Below are positions 1-5,744 of a stretch of 5,764 bases of DNA, piece after piece. Positions within the stretch are counted from its first letter, which is position 1, and each line of letters starts with the position of its first letter. A model generated the notes under the pieces. The model had not been told where the DNA came from. It was given only the letters and a program-made list of their open reading frames with translations, and made no database searches. Origin of the DNA: Acidobacteriota bacterium (lineage in GTDB: Bacteria > Acidobacteriota > Terriglobia > 20CM-2-55-15); contig QHXD01000395.1 in the NCBI GenBank assembly GCA_003223895.1, positions 1 through 5,764 on the forward strand. The letters are read 5' to 3'. Position numbers and translations under genes: made by a program.

Positions 1-404
1 GGCGGATGCGGCCGGCCATCCATCCAGATGGTTCGGTTCTGCTCATATGTGCTGATGTACTGTTTGATCGCAATGACCTGCTGCGTTTCCGGGTCCCTTT
101 CTTCCCAGATACGAACCTGCAGGGGCCCGCGGTAGATGTAGGCCACGGTGTGCACCTGACACTGATGCTCCGGAACGGTCAGGCGCGAGGGGTCCCAGCT
201 TAACGCCCACTGGCGGGCATCTTCATTTATAGGAAGACCCAGAAAGTCGGCCAGTTCCGGACCTGGTATCCGCTCCGGTTGATCCTCGTGGTACCGCGGA
301 TTCCAGGCCCCGGACAAATCGACCTGCGCGAATGCCGGAACACAGCCCAGCGCTATAAGAATAAGGATGGAAAGTATGATTTTTGACCAACTTGCACGGC
401 GCAT
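1..404 (-). CDS. Secreted conserved protein of unknown function, N-terminal part (paralogue of the next gene; cut by window edge)
   Basis: Reading the minus strand from ATG at 404-402 gives 134 open codons with no stop before the left edge, so the C-terminus lies outside the window. Residues 1-26 form a signal peptide: a basic start (MRRASWSK), a hydrophobic run (IILSILILIALG) and a PAFA|QVD signal peptidase I site. The mature part closely matches the neighbouring 284-aa protein and shares HEDQPERIPGPE, LGLPIN, PEHQC, RGP and RTIWMDGRPHPP in the same order. By eye, roughly 60% of mature residues are identical. The start is supported by GGAG six bases upstream. The gene begins 78 bases after the upstream paralogue's last sense codon and may be co-transcribed with it. 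I recall the family as widespread but uncharacterised in soil bacteria; I assign no function. The Cys at residue 21 is not in a good lipobox. Confidence 0.8.
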   Translation of the reverse strand, partial: MRRASWSKIILSILILIALGCVPAFAQVDLSGAWNPRYHEDQPERIPGPELADFLGLPINEDARQWALSWDPSRLTVPEHQCQVHTVAYIYRGPLQVRIWEERDPETQQVIAIKQYISTYEQNRTIWMDGRPHP

Positions 405-410
405 GTCACA

Positions 411-414
411 CTCC
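411..414 (-). promoter_or_regulatory. Ribosome binding site of the edge-truncated secreted protein gene
   Basis: On the minus strand GGAG is followed by TGTGAC and then the ATG at 404. The nine bases GGAGTGTGA also precede the start of the upstream paralogue, which supports both start choices. Confidence 0.6.
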
Positions 415-446
415 GGCCGAATAATGTGCACGCATCTTAGTACGAT

Positions 447-480
447 CCCGGGCCTAAGTCCACGGGCCTAAGTTCCCGGG
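447..480. repeat. Tandem 14-nt repeat between the two paralogues, flanked by CCCGGG
   Basis: CGGGCCTAAGT occurs at 449-459 and again at 463-473, a 14-base period. A third, degenerate copy begins at 477 and runs into the stop codon of the 481-1335 gene (CGGGCTA). CCCGGG at 447-452 can pair with CCCGGG at 475-480, giving a 6-bp GC stem with a 22-base loop just after that stop. There is no T-run on the minus strand after it, so it is not a convincing terminator. It may be a local slippage duplication or a weak structured spacer. Confidence 0.5.
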
Positions 481-1335
481 CTACTTAGCTGCTGCCTTGC
501 CCTTTACAGGCATCTGGCGGATCTTGGAGATGTATTCGGGATACATCGTTTCAGCACCCCCTCGAGTCGGCTGTTCGGGTAAGCCAAAACGTTCCGGAAA
601 CTCCGTCAAAAACGGATTCGTGCCCGGTAAATGATGCGGCACGGTGCCCATGGGCCGCTCGACTTCCACAACCGATTCACATGGATATGGAGCGATCTCC
701 TGACGCGGATCCATGACCCAATTTGTAGTACGAATGAATGGTTCGGTGAGATACACCGGGTCCTGAATAACGCTGATGAGGGTCAGGTAGTTCCCGTGCC
801 GGACGAAATGCTCGGTGAGAACCGCGCTGTCGCTCCGAGGAATACCGTTACGCCGGATCCAGCCGATCTTGAGATGCGTGGTCGTCACCGTCAGCATGTC
901 CCCGTCCCATTTCCCGGTCGAGAACCCTTGCCAGGTGTGAGCCGCGTATTCAGGAGGATGCGGACGTCCATCCATCCAGATCGTTCGTTCCGGAGCCTGC
1001 CACGAGATGTGCGTATGATATGCAACGAGTTGTTGCGTGTCCTTATCGATTTCCTTCCACATGCGCAGATTCGCCGGGCCCCGCGGGGAGTAGTCCGCCG
1101 GATGCGGCTTGCATTGATGCTCCGGCAGCGTGAGCAGCGACGCATCCCAGCTGTCGCCTCTCAGGCGGGCTGCATCGTTGATTGGAAGGCCGAGGTAGTC
1201 GCCGATTTCAGGACCGGGAATGCGCTCGGGCTGATCTTCATGAAACCTCGGAGCCCATTCTCCGGTTGGATCAACCTGTGCAAACGCTGGAACAACAGCC
1301 AGCGTCATCACTAACAGACATATGGCGTTGCGCAT
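481..1335 (-). CDS. Secreted conserved protein of unknown function, 284 aa
   Basis: This is the complete copy of the paralogous pair. The signal peptide is residues 1-19 (MRNAICLLVMTLAVVPAFA), with predicted cleavage before QVD, so the product should be exported to the periplasm or beyond. No transmembrane segment follows. Landmarks in order are HEDQPERIPGPE (32-43), PEHQC (71-75), RTIWMDGRPHPP (117-128), HTWQGFSTGKWDGD (133-146), TTTHLKIGW (151-159), DPVYLTEPFIRT (192-203) and a basic tail (KGKAAAK). The mature protein has only two cysteines, C75 and C219, so a disulfide is possible. A longer reading from ATG 1422 adds 29 residues before the signal peptide; I reject it because a strong GGAGGG site sits just before 1335 and the paralogue starts at the matching place. 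I recognise the sequence as a common uncharacterised family of soil bacteria but know no activity. The aromatic and histidine-rich conserved blocks suggest binding or catalysis, which is inference only. Confidence 0.88.
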   Translation of the reverse strand: MRNAICLLVMTLAVVPAFAQVDPTGEWAPRFHEDQPERIPGPEIGDYLGLPINDAARLRGDSWDASLLTLPEHQCKPHPADYSPRGPANLRMWKEIDKDTQQLVAYHTHISWQAPERTIWMDGRPHPPEYAAHTWQGFSTGKWDGDMLTVTTTHLKIGWIRRNGIPRSDSAVLTEHFVRHGNYLTLISVIQDPVYLTEPFIRTTNWVMDPRQEIAPYPCESVVEVERPMGTVPHHLPGTNPFLTEFPERFGLPEQPTRGGAETMYPEYISKIRQMPVKGKAAAK

Positions 1336-1342
1336 ACTCACA

Positions 1343-1350
1343 CTCCCTCC
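1343..1350 (-). promoter_or_regulatory. Ribosome binding site deciding the start at 1335
   Basis: On the minus strand GGAGGGAG precedes TGTGAGT and the ATG at 1335-1333. This strong Shine-Dalgarno sequence, together with the signal peptide beginning at that Met, favours the 284-residue product over the 313-residue reading. Confidence 0.75.
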
Positions 1351-1437
1351 AATTTTTGCCGATGGTATCGAATCCGGGCACCGCGCTGCTAGCAGAAACT
1401 GCACTTGAATGAACAGGATCATGACCGGCGAACGAAT

Positions 1438-1546
1438 TGAGCCGCGGATTACGCGAATTACGCGGATGGGCGCGCAACATCTTCATGGGGGCCGGCAATA
1501 CGTGTGACACGCGCCCATCCGCGTAATTCGCGTAATCCGCGGCTCA
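1438..1546. repeat. Perfect 37-bp inverted repeat with 9-nt internal periodicity (dispersed-repeat type)
   Basis: The arms at 1438-1474 and 1510-1546 are exact reverse complements, with a 35-base spacer. With one mismatch the outer ends extend to 1434 and 1550. Within each arm a 9-mer is repeated: GGATTACGC then GAATTACGC, then GGAT, so the arm is itself a short phased array. The element lies between the divergent starts at 1335 (minus) and 1605 (plus). Apart from this element, the 269-base gap shows only the upstream gene's leader and no promoter I can defend. It resembles the widespread CCGCGTAAT-type dispersed palindromes I recall from environmental bacterial genomes. It could act as a shared structured leader, a bidirectional stop, or simply a mobile miniature repeat. 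There is no T-run, so a classical terminator is not supported. Confidence 0.85.
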
Positions 1547-1604
1547 TTTCATTTGCCGGTGATTTGTACGTCTGTCCCGAATGTTCCTGTGATATGTTTC
1601 TCCT

Positions 1605-2525
1605 GTGTTTACGATCGGATCGGCGACTCCGGTTTTTACTGTCCGGGAAACTCATGGGCGCGCCCTGAGGGTCGGCAACCGATTGATCGCGAACAGCCAG
1701 GATGCCGGGTGGCGTTCGCTCCACGCGGCGATCATCGAGGAAGGTCCGTTTGAGGCGACCGAGCCGGCGATCCACCATCCAATGATGATCTATCATTTGA
1801 CCCGCCCCACCGAGGTGGCACGCAAGATCGAAGGCGGTCCCAGAAACAGACAGCTCATCGGTCCCCGCCGTATCTGCTTAACACCGGGCGAAGCGATCAC
1901 CACCTGGGAACATCACGGACAGCCGGAAATCCTTCAGGTATACCTGCGGGGTTCCATTTACGAAGCGGCAGTGAGTGAGATCTATAACTGCGATACGTCG
2001 GCCGCAGAACTCGTGCCGCGCTTCGCCATTCTGGATCCCATGCTCGAGCAACTCGCCATCGCGATCACAACCGCGCTTCGGGACGGCACGGCCGAAGACG
2101 GAATCTACATCGACACGCTTGCGCAGATGATGGCAGTCCACCTGGCCCGGGGCCATTCTTCTCGGTCGCGGCCCGTTCGCATGCCCCAGGTGCAGACAAT
2201 GTCGGGATGGCGAATGCGTCGAGTGATCGAATACATCGAAGAGCATCTCGACGGAGATCTCAGCCTCGAAAAAATGGCCGCCGAGGTCGATATCAGTCCG
2301 ATTTATCTGGCGCGGGCATTCAAAGCTGCCGTCGGCCAGTCACCGCATCGATATGTGCTGGGGCGCCGCGTCGAACGCGCGAAGGAACTTCTGCGCAATA
2401 CAGAGATGCCGGTCGTCGATGTTGCATTATCCGCAGGCTTCTCCTCGCAAAGCCATTTGTCCTATTGGTTCCAGCGCTATGTCGGAGTGTCCCCGGCAGC
2501 CTACCGCCAGCACCGCTCCATGTAA
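1605..2525 (+). CDS. AraC-family transcriptional regulator, probable regulator of the hydroquinone genes
   Basis: The 306-residue product has the usual AraC layout. An N-terminal sensing region of about 200 residues is followed by a C-terminal pair of helix-turn-helix units at about 205-303. The first unit is around 218-244 (LSLEKMAAEVDISPIYLARA) and the second around 268-300, with the family hallmark GFSSQSHLSYWFQRYVGVSP followed by AAYR. No membrane segment or known ligand motif is visible in the N-terminal part. It lies on the same strand as hapC, 106 bases upstream, so control of the hap genes by a phenolic effector is a reasonable inference. Characterised hap/pnp clusters that I recall use LysR-type regulators, so this pairing is less usual. 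The start is uncertain: GTG 1605 is the first possible start after an in-frame TGA at 1590 but has no Shine-Dalgarno sequence. TTG 1683, with GAGGG about 11 bases upstream, would give 280 residues. Valine codons are mixed (7 of 20 GTG), like the downstream ALDH half. Confidence 0.9.
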   Translation: MFTIGSATPVFTVRETHGRALRVGNRLIANSQDAGWRSLHAAIIEEGPFEATEPAIHHPMMIYHLTRPTEVARKIEGGPRNRQLIGPRRICLTPGEAITTWEHHGQPEILQVYLRGSIYEAAVSEIYNCDTSAAELVPRFAILDPMLEQLAIAITTALRDGTAEDGIYIDTLAQMMAVHLARGHSSRSRPVRMPQVQTMSGWRMRRVIEYIEEHLDGDLSLEKMAAEVDISPIYLARAFKAAVGQSPHRYVLGRRVERAKELLRNTEMPVVDVALSAGFSSQSHLSYWFQRYVGVSPAAYRQHRSM

Positions 2526-2622
2526 AAACGCCCCAAGTTTCAAATCTGTTCTCAAAAGTGCGGTTTCTGAAAGCCCCCTTTTTCGCCCTTCAGTAACTTT
2601 CGAGCCAATCGCAAACCTACGT

Positions 2623-2627
2623 GAGGA
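2623..2627 (+). promoter_or_regulatory. Ribosome binding site of hapC
   Basis: GAGGA lies four bases before ATG 2632. It fixes the hapC start well downstream of the earlier in-frame starts, which fall inside the AraC gene. Confidence 0.7.
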
Positions 2628-2631
2628 AGAA

Positions 2632-3129
2632 ATGAGTAAATATCACACGGTCTTTGGTTCCCTGGAGCATTACGAGAAGGGTGGCGTCGAGGTGATCGAC
2701 GACGATCCGAAGCATTACGTATTTTCGAATGTTTTTGAGGTGGCGTCGAAATCGAAGCCCTATGAGCGGGTGTGCGTGGGGAAAAACCTGCGCTACGTGA
2801 TTGAAGCAGTCCGGGCCGAGGGAAACTCGCCCTGGTACGCAGCGGCTCACGATGAAGCGGCGTTGATTATGGACGGCGAAGTGGAAGTGCACCTGATCAA
2901 ACCGGACCAGCCGCTGGTGCCGGAGAGCAAGGAAGGCGCGGTGAAATTAAACGGGGAGCCGGCGGGCCGGAAGATGGGCTGGGTGAAAGGTGGCCGGGGC
3001 CACATGGCGCTGCTGCCCAAAGGCGCGGCGTATCAGTTCCGCAGCCCCAAACCGGGAGTGCTGCTGATCCAGACAATCCAGGGCGAATGCACGATCGAGC
3101 GCTGGGGAGAGATTTGTCAGACGAAGTAG
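2632..3129 (+). CDS. hapC: Hydroquinone 1,2-dioxygenase, small (alpha) subunit
   Basis: The 165-residue product matches in size and character the small subunit of the two-subunit Fe(II) hydroquinone 1,2-dioxygenase (HapC/PnpC, about 18 kDa). The enzyme opens hydroquinone to 4-hydroxymuconic semialdehyde in the cytoplasm. It is a one-domain cupin with a degenerate metal site. In motif 1 the HxH is H73-D-E75, with no proper Glu after it. In motif 2, G123-x5-P129-x-G131-x2, the ligand position is Y134 instead of His. This fits a supporting, non-catalytic subunit, with iron bound by the large subunit encoded just downstream. The frame is open back to 2353, but that part overlaps the AraC gene and reads as a shadow; ATG 2632 with GAGGA upstream gives the normal family length. 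Valine codons are GTG-rich (11 of 16), like the HapD half of the next gene. Identification rests mainly on the adjoining HapD and HapE sequences. Confidence 0.85.
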   Translation: MSKYHTVFGSLEHYEKGGVEVIDDDPKHYVFSNVFEVASKSKPYERVCVGKNLRYVIEAVRAEGNSPWYAAAHDEAALIMDGEVEVHLIKPDQPLVPESKEGAVKLNGEPAGRKMGWVKGGRGHMALLPKGAAYQFRSPKPGVLLIQTIQGECTIERWGEICQTK

Positions 3130-3135
3130 GAAAGC

Positions 3136-3220
3136 GAACGCGGGCTAAAGCCCGCGACTACATTGGGGACTGCATGGAAAGTGTGGGTCTAAATGTAGTC
3201 GCGGGCTTTAGCCCGCGTTC
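3136..3220. repeat. REP-like element: perfect 29-bp inverted repeat, each arm itself palindromic
   Basis: The arms at 3136-3164 and 3192-3220 are exact reverse complements separated by 27 bases. Each arm contains an 8-bp palindrome, CGCGGGCT-AA-AGCCCGCG, at 3139-3156 and its inverted counterpart in the right arm. This head-to-head pair of GCGGGCTAAAGCCCGC units looks like a two-unit REP/BIME element of the kind mobilised by RAYT transposases. I recall this core as frequent in Acidobacteriota and other environmental genomes. It fills most of the 117-base gap between hapC and the fusion gene and ends 26 bases before the next ATG. Only a short GTTTT follows, so it is a poor terminator. It could still stabilise the hapC transcript or lower read-through. 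Confidence 0.88.
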
Positions 3221-3234
3221 ATCCAAGTTTTGTT

Positions 3235-3240
3235 AAGGAG
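3235..3240 (+). promoter_or_regulatory. Ribosome binding site of the hapD-hapE fusion gene
   Basis: AAGGAG is followed by six bases and ATG 3247, an optimal Shine-Dalgarno arrangement just outside the inverted repeat. Strong pairing of the repeat would leave this site exposed. Confidence 0.8.
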
Positions 3241-3246
3241 ATAACG

Positions 3247-5709
3247 ATGAGTACAGCAATCAATCACAGCGAAGCGCCGGCCACGGCGCGGGATCTGGGC
3301 TACCAGGTTTTCACGATCGGGAAGTTCCGATTCGAACGGGATGAATACTTCGCCCACATCTTCTATCCGCAGGGCCGGCACATCATGCCGATCGACGCCT
3401 TTCTACGGGCGTTGATGCGAGACGTGGCCTGGGGCTTTTTTTACGGGACGGTGAACTTCGACCACCTGCTGGGGACGGTGAACCACTACGGCACGGTGGA
3501 TCTGTTCATGGGTCTGACGAACGCGGCCTACCGGCATGCGAACCGGGCGTATCTGGAGACGCACGATTCGGGCGATCTGAGGAAGGTTTTTGTGGGCATG
3601 CTGGAGGACTGGACCAACGAAGGCTTTGATCCCTTCGCGGCGCCGGATGAGACGGGCCTGCCCTACGGGCCCAAACACGGGTCCAACAGTCCAGCCGTCC
3701 AGCGGCAGCGCGTGGTGGCGAGCCGGATGGTGGGTTTGCCGGGAGATACGGGACTTCGAACCGACCAGAAGGGCCACACCGTGAACCGGCAGTTCCAGGA
3801 CGTGCCGCAGGATCAGCCGGAGATCCACGCGGAGCCCGGGTTTGAAAGCGAGGTGCATGCGTTTAATTTGTTCGGCTATTTATCGCGATCGGACGTGACC
3901 TGGAACCCGTCGGTGTGTTCGGTGGTGAAGGACAGCCTGATGTGTCCGACAACGGAGGAGCATATCCTGCCGATCTTCCACGGCAACGACCGGGTGGAGT
4001 GGTTCATCCAGGCCTGCGACGAGATCATCTGGGATGTCGAGGATGGCAGCACGGGGAAACCGCGAGCGAAGGTGGTGATGAAAGCCGGAGACGTGGCCGC
4101 GATGCCGGCCGACATCAAGCACAAGGGATATTCGCCGAAGCGGTCGATGTTGCTGGTGTGGGAAAACAACGACGGATCGCTTCCCGAGCGCTATCGCCGC
4201 GGCGAGCTGAAACCGTATCCGGTGGATCCTCAAACCGGCCTGCAGATCGAGGGCCGGTTGTTCATTGGCGGCGAGTTTGTCGATGCGGCCAAAGGCGGCC
4301 GCATCCCTGTTGTGAATCCCCACGATAACAGCATACTCGCCGAGGTTTCAGAAGCAACGGCGGCCGATATCGATCGGGCTGTCGCCGCTGCGCGCAAGGC
4401 ATTTCCGGCATGGAAACGCATGGCCGCTGCGGATCGCGGCCGGCTGATTGCGAAACTTGCCGATGCGATTGAAGCCGACGGCGACTACCTGGCCAGGCTT
4501 GAAACGCTGGACACCGGCCATCCCATCCGCGATACCCGCAATCTCGACGTGCCGCGCACTGTCGCAACTTTCCGATACTTCGCAGGCATGGCGGACAAGA
4601 TTGACGGACGCGTCGTGCCGGTCGAGACGGGATTCTTCAATTACGTCACGCGAGAGCCGGTCGGTGTGGTCGGCCAGATCGTTCCGTGGAATTTCCCATT
4701 GATGTTCACGAGCTGGAAATTGGGACCCGCACTGGCTGCCGGCAATACGGTTGTGATGAAGCCGGCGGAACTGACGCCGCTGACCACGCTTCGGGTAGCG
4801 AAATTGATCGCAGATGTCGGAATCCCCGCAGGCGTCGTCAACATCGTTCCCGGTTACGGGCATGTGGCGGGGCAATATCTGGCCGAGCATCCGGGCGTGG
4901 ACAAGATTGCATTCACCGGCTCGACGGTAACGGGCAAAAAGATTGTCCAGGCGTCGGCAGGCAACTTGAAGCGCGTGCAGCTGGAGCTTGGAGGAAAGGG
5001 CGCCAACATCGTATTTGACGATGCGCTGCTCGAGGCCGCCGTGAATGGATCGGCGTTCGCGATCTTCCATAACCAGGGCCAGGCCTGCATCGCGGGATCG
5101 CGTCTGCTGCTGCAGGAGAAGATTGCGGACGAGTTTCTGGATCGCTTTCTCGCGTTAACGAAATCCATCCGGCTGGGCAACCCGCTGGATTCGGCGACCG
5201 AGATGGGGCCGCTGACTTCGACGCAACATCGCGAGCGAGTGCTTAAATACATAGAAGTTGCGAAGGAACAGGGCAGCTCGATCCTCACCGGTGGGAAAGC
5301 GCCCGCCGACGCGGCGCTTCAATCGGGTTGTTACGTGGAGCCGACGGTCGTGACGGCAAAACCCGAGGATCGCGTTTGCCAGGAAGAGGTCTTTGGACCG
5401 TTTGTTTCAGTGACGCGGTTCAAGGACGAATCCGAGGTCATTGGGATCGCGAATTCGACACAATACGGACTCGGCGGTGGATTGTGGACTCGCGACCTCG
5501 GTCGCGGGCACCGGGTAGCCAATGCGATCCGCTCTGGAATGGTCTGGGTCAACACGTACAAGCGCGTGAGCCCCGCGACTCCGTTCGGGGGTGTCGGCAT
5601 GTCCGGTTATGGCCGCGACCTCGGCCCGGAAGCGATTCACGAATATACCGATGCGAAGTCGGTGTTCATGAACGTGGACGCCCAGATTCCGCCGTACTAC
5701 AAGCGGTGA
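3247..5709 (+). CDS. hapD-hapE: Fusion enzyme: hydroquinone 1,2-dioxygenase large subunit joined to 4-hydroxymuconic semialdehyde dehydrogenase
   Basis: This is one 820-residue ORF without a break. Residues 1-328 are a near full-length HapD/PnpD large subunit (the stand-alone form is about 340 aa). Its C-terminal cupin has H245-x-N247-x3-E251, then G281-x5-P287-x-D289-x2-H292. I recall the iron ligands of PnpD from Pseudomonas WBC-3 as His256, Asn258, Glu262 and His303; all four match here at a constant offset of 11. Residues about 335-820 are a complete ALDH-superfamily dehydrogenase, starting at RLFIGGEFVDA. It has PWNFP (N482), KPAE (K505, E508, favouring NAD), FTGST (556-560), ELGGK (general base E580), GQACIAGSR (nucleophile C614) and EEVFGPF (E714). 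The linker is only about 5-10 residues. Expected reactions are hydroquinone to 4-hydroxymuconic semialdehyde, then NAD-dependent oxidation to maleylacetate. The iron subunit should still need HapC. The HapE substrate is inferred from the fusion partner; the ALDH motifs alone would fit many aldehydes. Valine codons are 21/25 GTG before the junction and 16/46 after it. Confidence 0.9.
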   Translation: MSTAINHSEAPATARDLGYQVFTIGKFRFERDEYFAHIFYPQGRHIMPIDAFLRALMRDVAWGFFYGTVNFDHLLGTVNHYGTVDLFMGLTNAAYRHANRAYLETHDSGDLRKVFVGMLEDWTNEGFDPFAAPDETGLPYGPKHGSNSPAVQRQRVVASRMVGLPGDTGLRTDQKGHTVNRQFQDVPQDQPEIHAEPGFESEVHAFNLFGYLSRSDVTWNPSVCSVVKDSLMCPTTEEHILPIFHGNDRVEWFIQACDEIIWDVEDGSTGKPRAKVVMKAGDVAAMPADIKHKGYSPKRSMLLVWENNDGSLPERYRRGELKPYPVDPQTGLQIEGRLFIGGEFVDAAKGGRIPVVNPHDNSILAEVSEATAADIDRAVAAARKAFPAWKRMAAADRGRLIAKLADAIEADGDYLARLETLDTGHPIRDTRNLDVPRTVATFRYFAGMADKIDGRVVPVETGFFNYVTREPVGVVGQIVPWNFPLMFTSWKLGPALAAGNTVVMKPAELTPLTTLRVAKLIADVGIPAGVVNIVPGYGHVAGQYLAEHPGVDKIAFTGSTVTGKKIVQASAGNLKRVQLELGGKGANIVFDDALLEAAVNGSAFAIFHNQGQACIAGSRLLLQEKIADEFLDRFLALTKSIRLGNPLDSATEMGPLTSTQHRERVLKYIEVAKEQGSSILTGGKAPADAALQSGCYVEPTVVTAKPEDRVCQEEVFGPFVSVTRFKDESEVIGIANSTQYGLGGGLWTRDLGRGHRVANAIRSGMVWVNTYKRVSPATPFGGVGMSGYGRDLGPEAIHEYTDAKSVFMNVDAQIPPYYKR

Positions 5710-5744
5710 GAAGAGATTTTGAAATTGGACGAGTCCTGCATCTC

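Noticed and set aside
631..1314. 227-codon open frame on the plus strand inside the secreted protein gene
   Set aside because: It is antisense to a gene with clear signal peptide and paralogue support, and its own translation has no recognisable pattern.
1386..1395. CTGCTAGCAG, a perfect 10-bp palindrome upstream of the secreted protein gene, as an operator
   Set aside because: It is short, appears once and has no promoter elements I can place with confidence. Chance occurrence is likely.
1336..1422. Longer N-terminus (29 extra residues) for the minus-strand secreted protein
   Set aside because: It would bury the signal peptide, overlap the strong GGAGGG site and disagree with the paralogue's start.
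1438..1546. CRISPR or attachment site reading of the 9-nt phased inverted repeat
   Set aside because: There are only two inverted arms, no spacer array, and no integrase or cas gene.
2353..2631. Upstream extension of hapC in the same frame
   Set aside because: It overlaps the AraC helix-turn-helix coding region in another frame. The residues show no domain, and ATG 2632 has its own ribosome site and gives the family length.
2526..2631. Promoter for hapC in the AraC-hapC gap
   Set aside because: I could not find a -35/-10 pair with proper spacing that I would defend. The gap may also be read through from the AraC gene.
3136..3220. Rho-independent terminator after hapC
   Set aside because: The stem is strong but only a short GTTTT follows at a distance. 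The duplicated internal palindrome fits a REP-like element better.
4348..5070. 240-codon open frame antisense to the ALDH half
   Set aside because: This is a GC-rich shadow. The sense frame carries all ALDH motifs.
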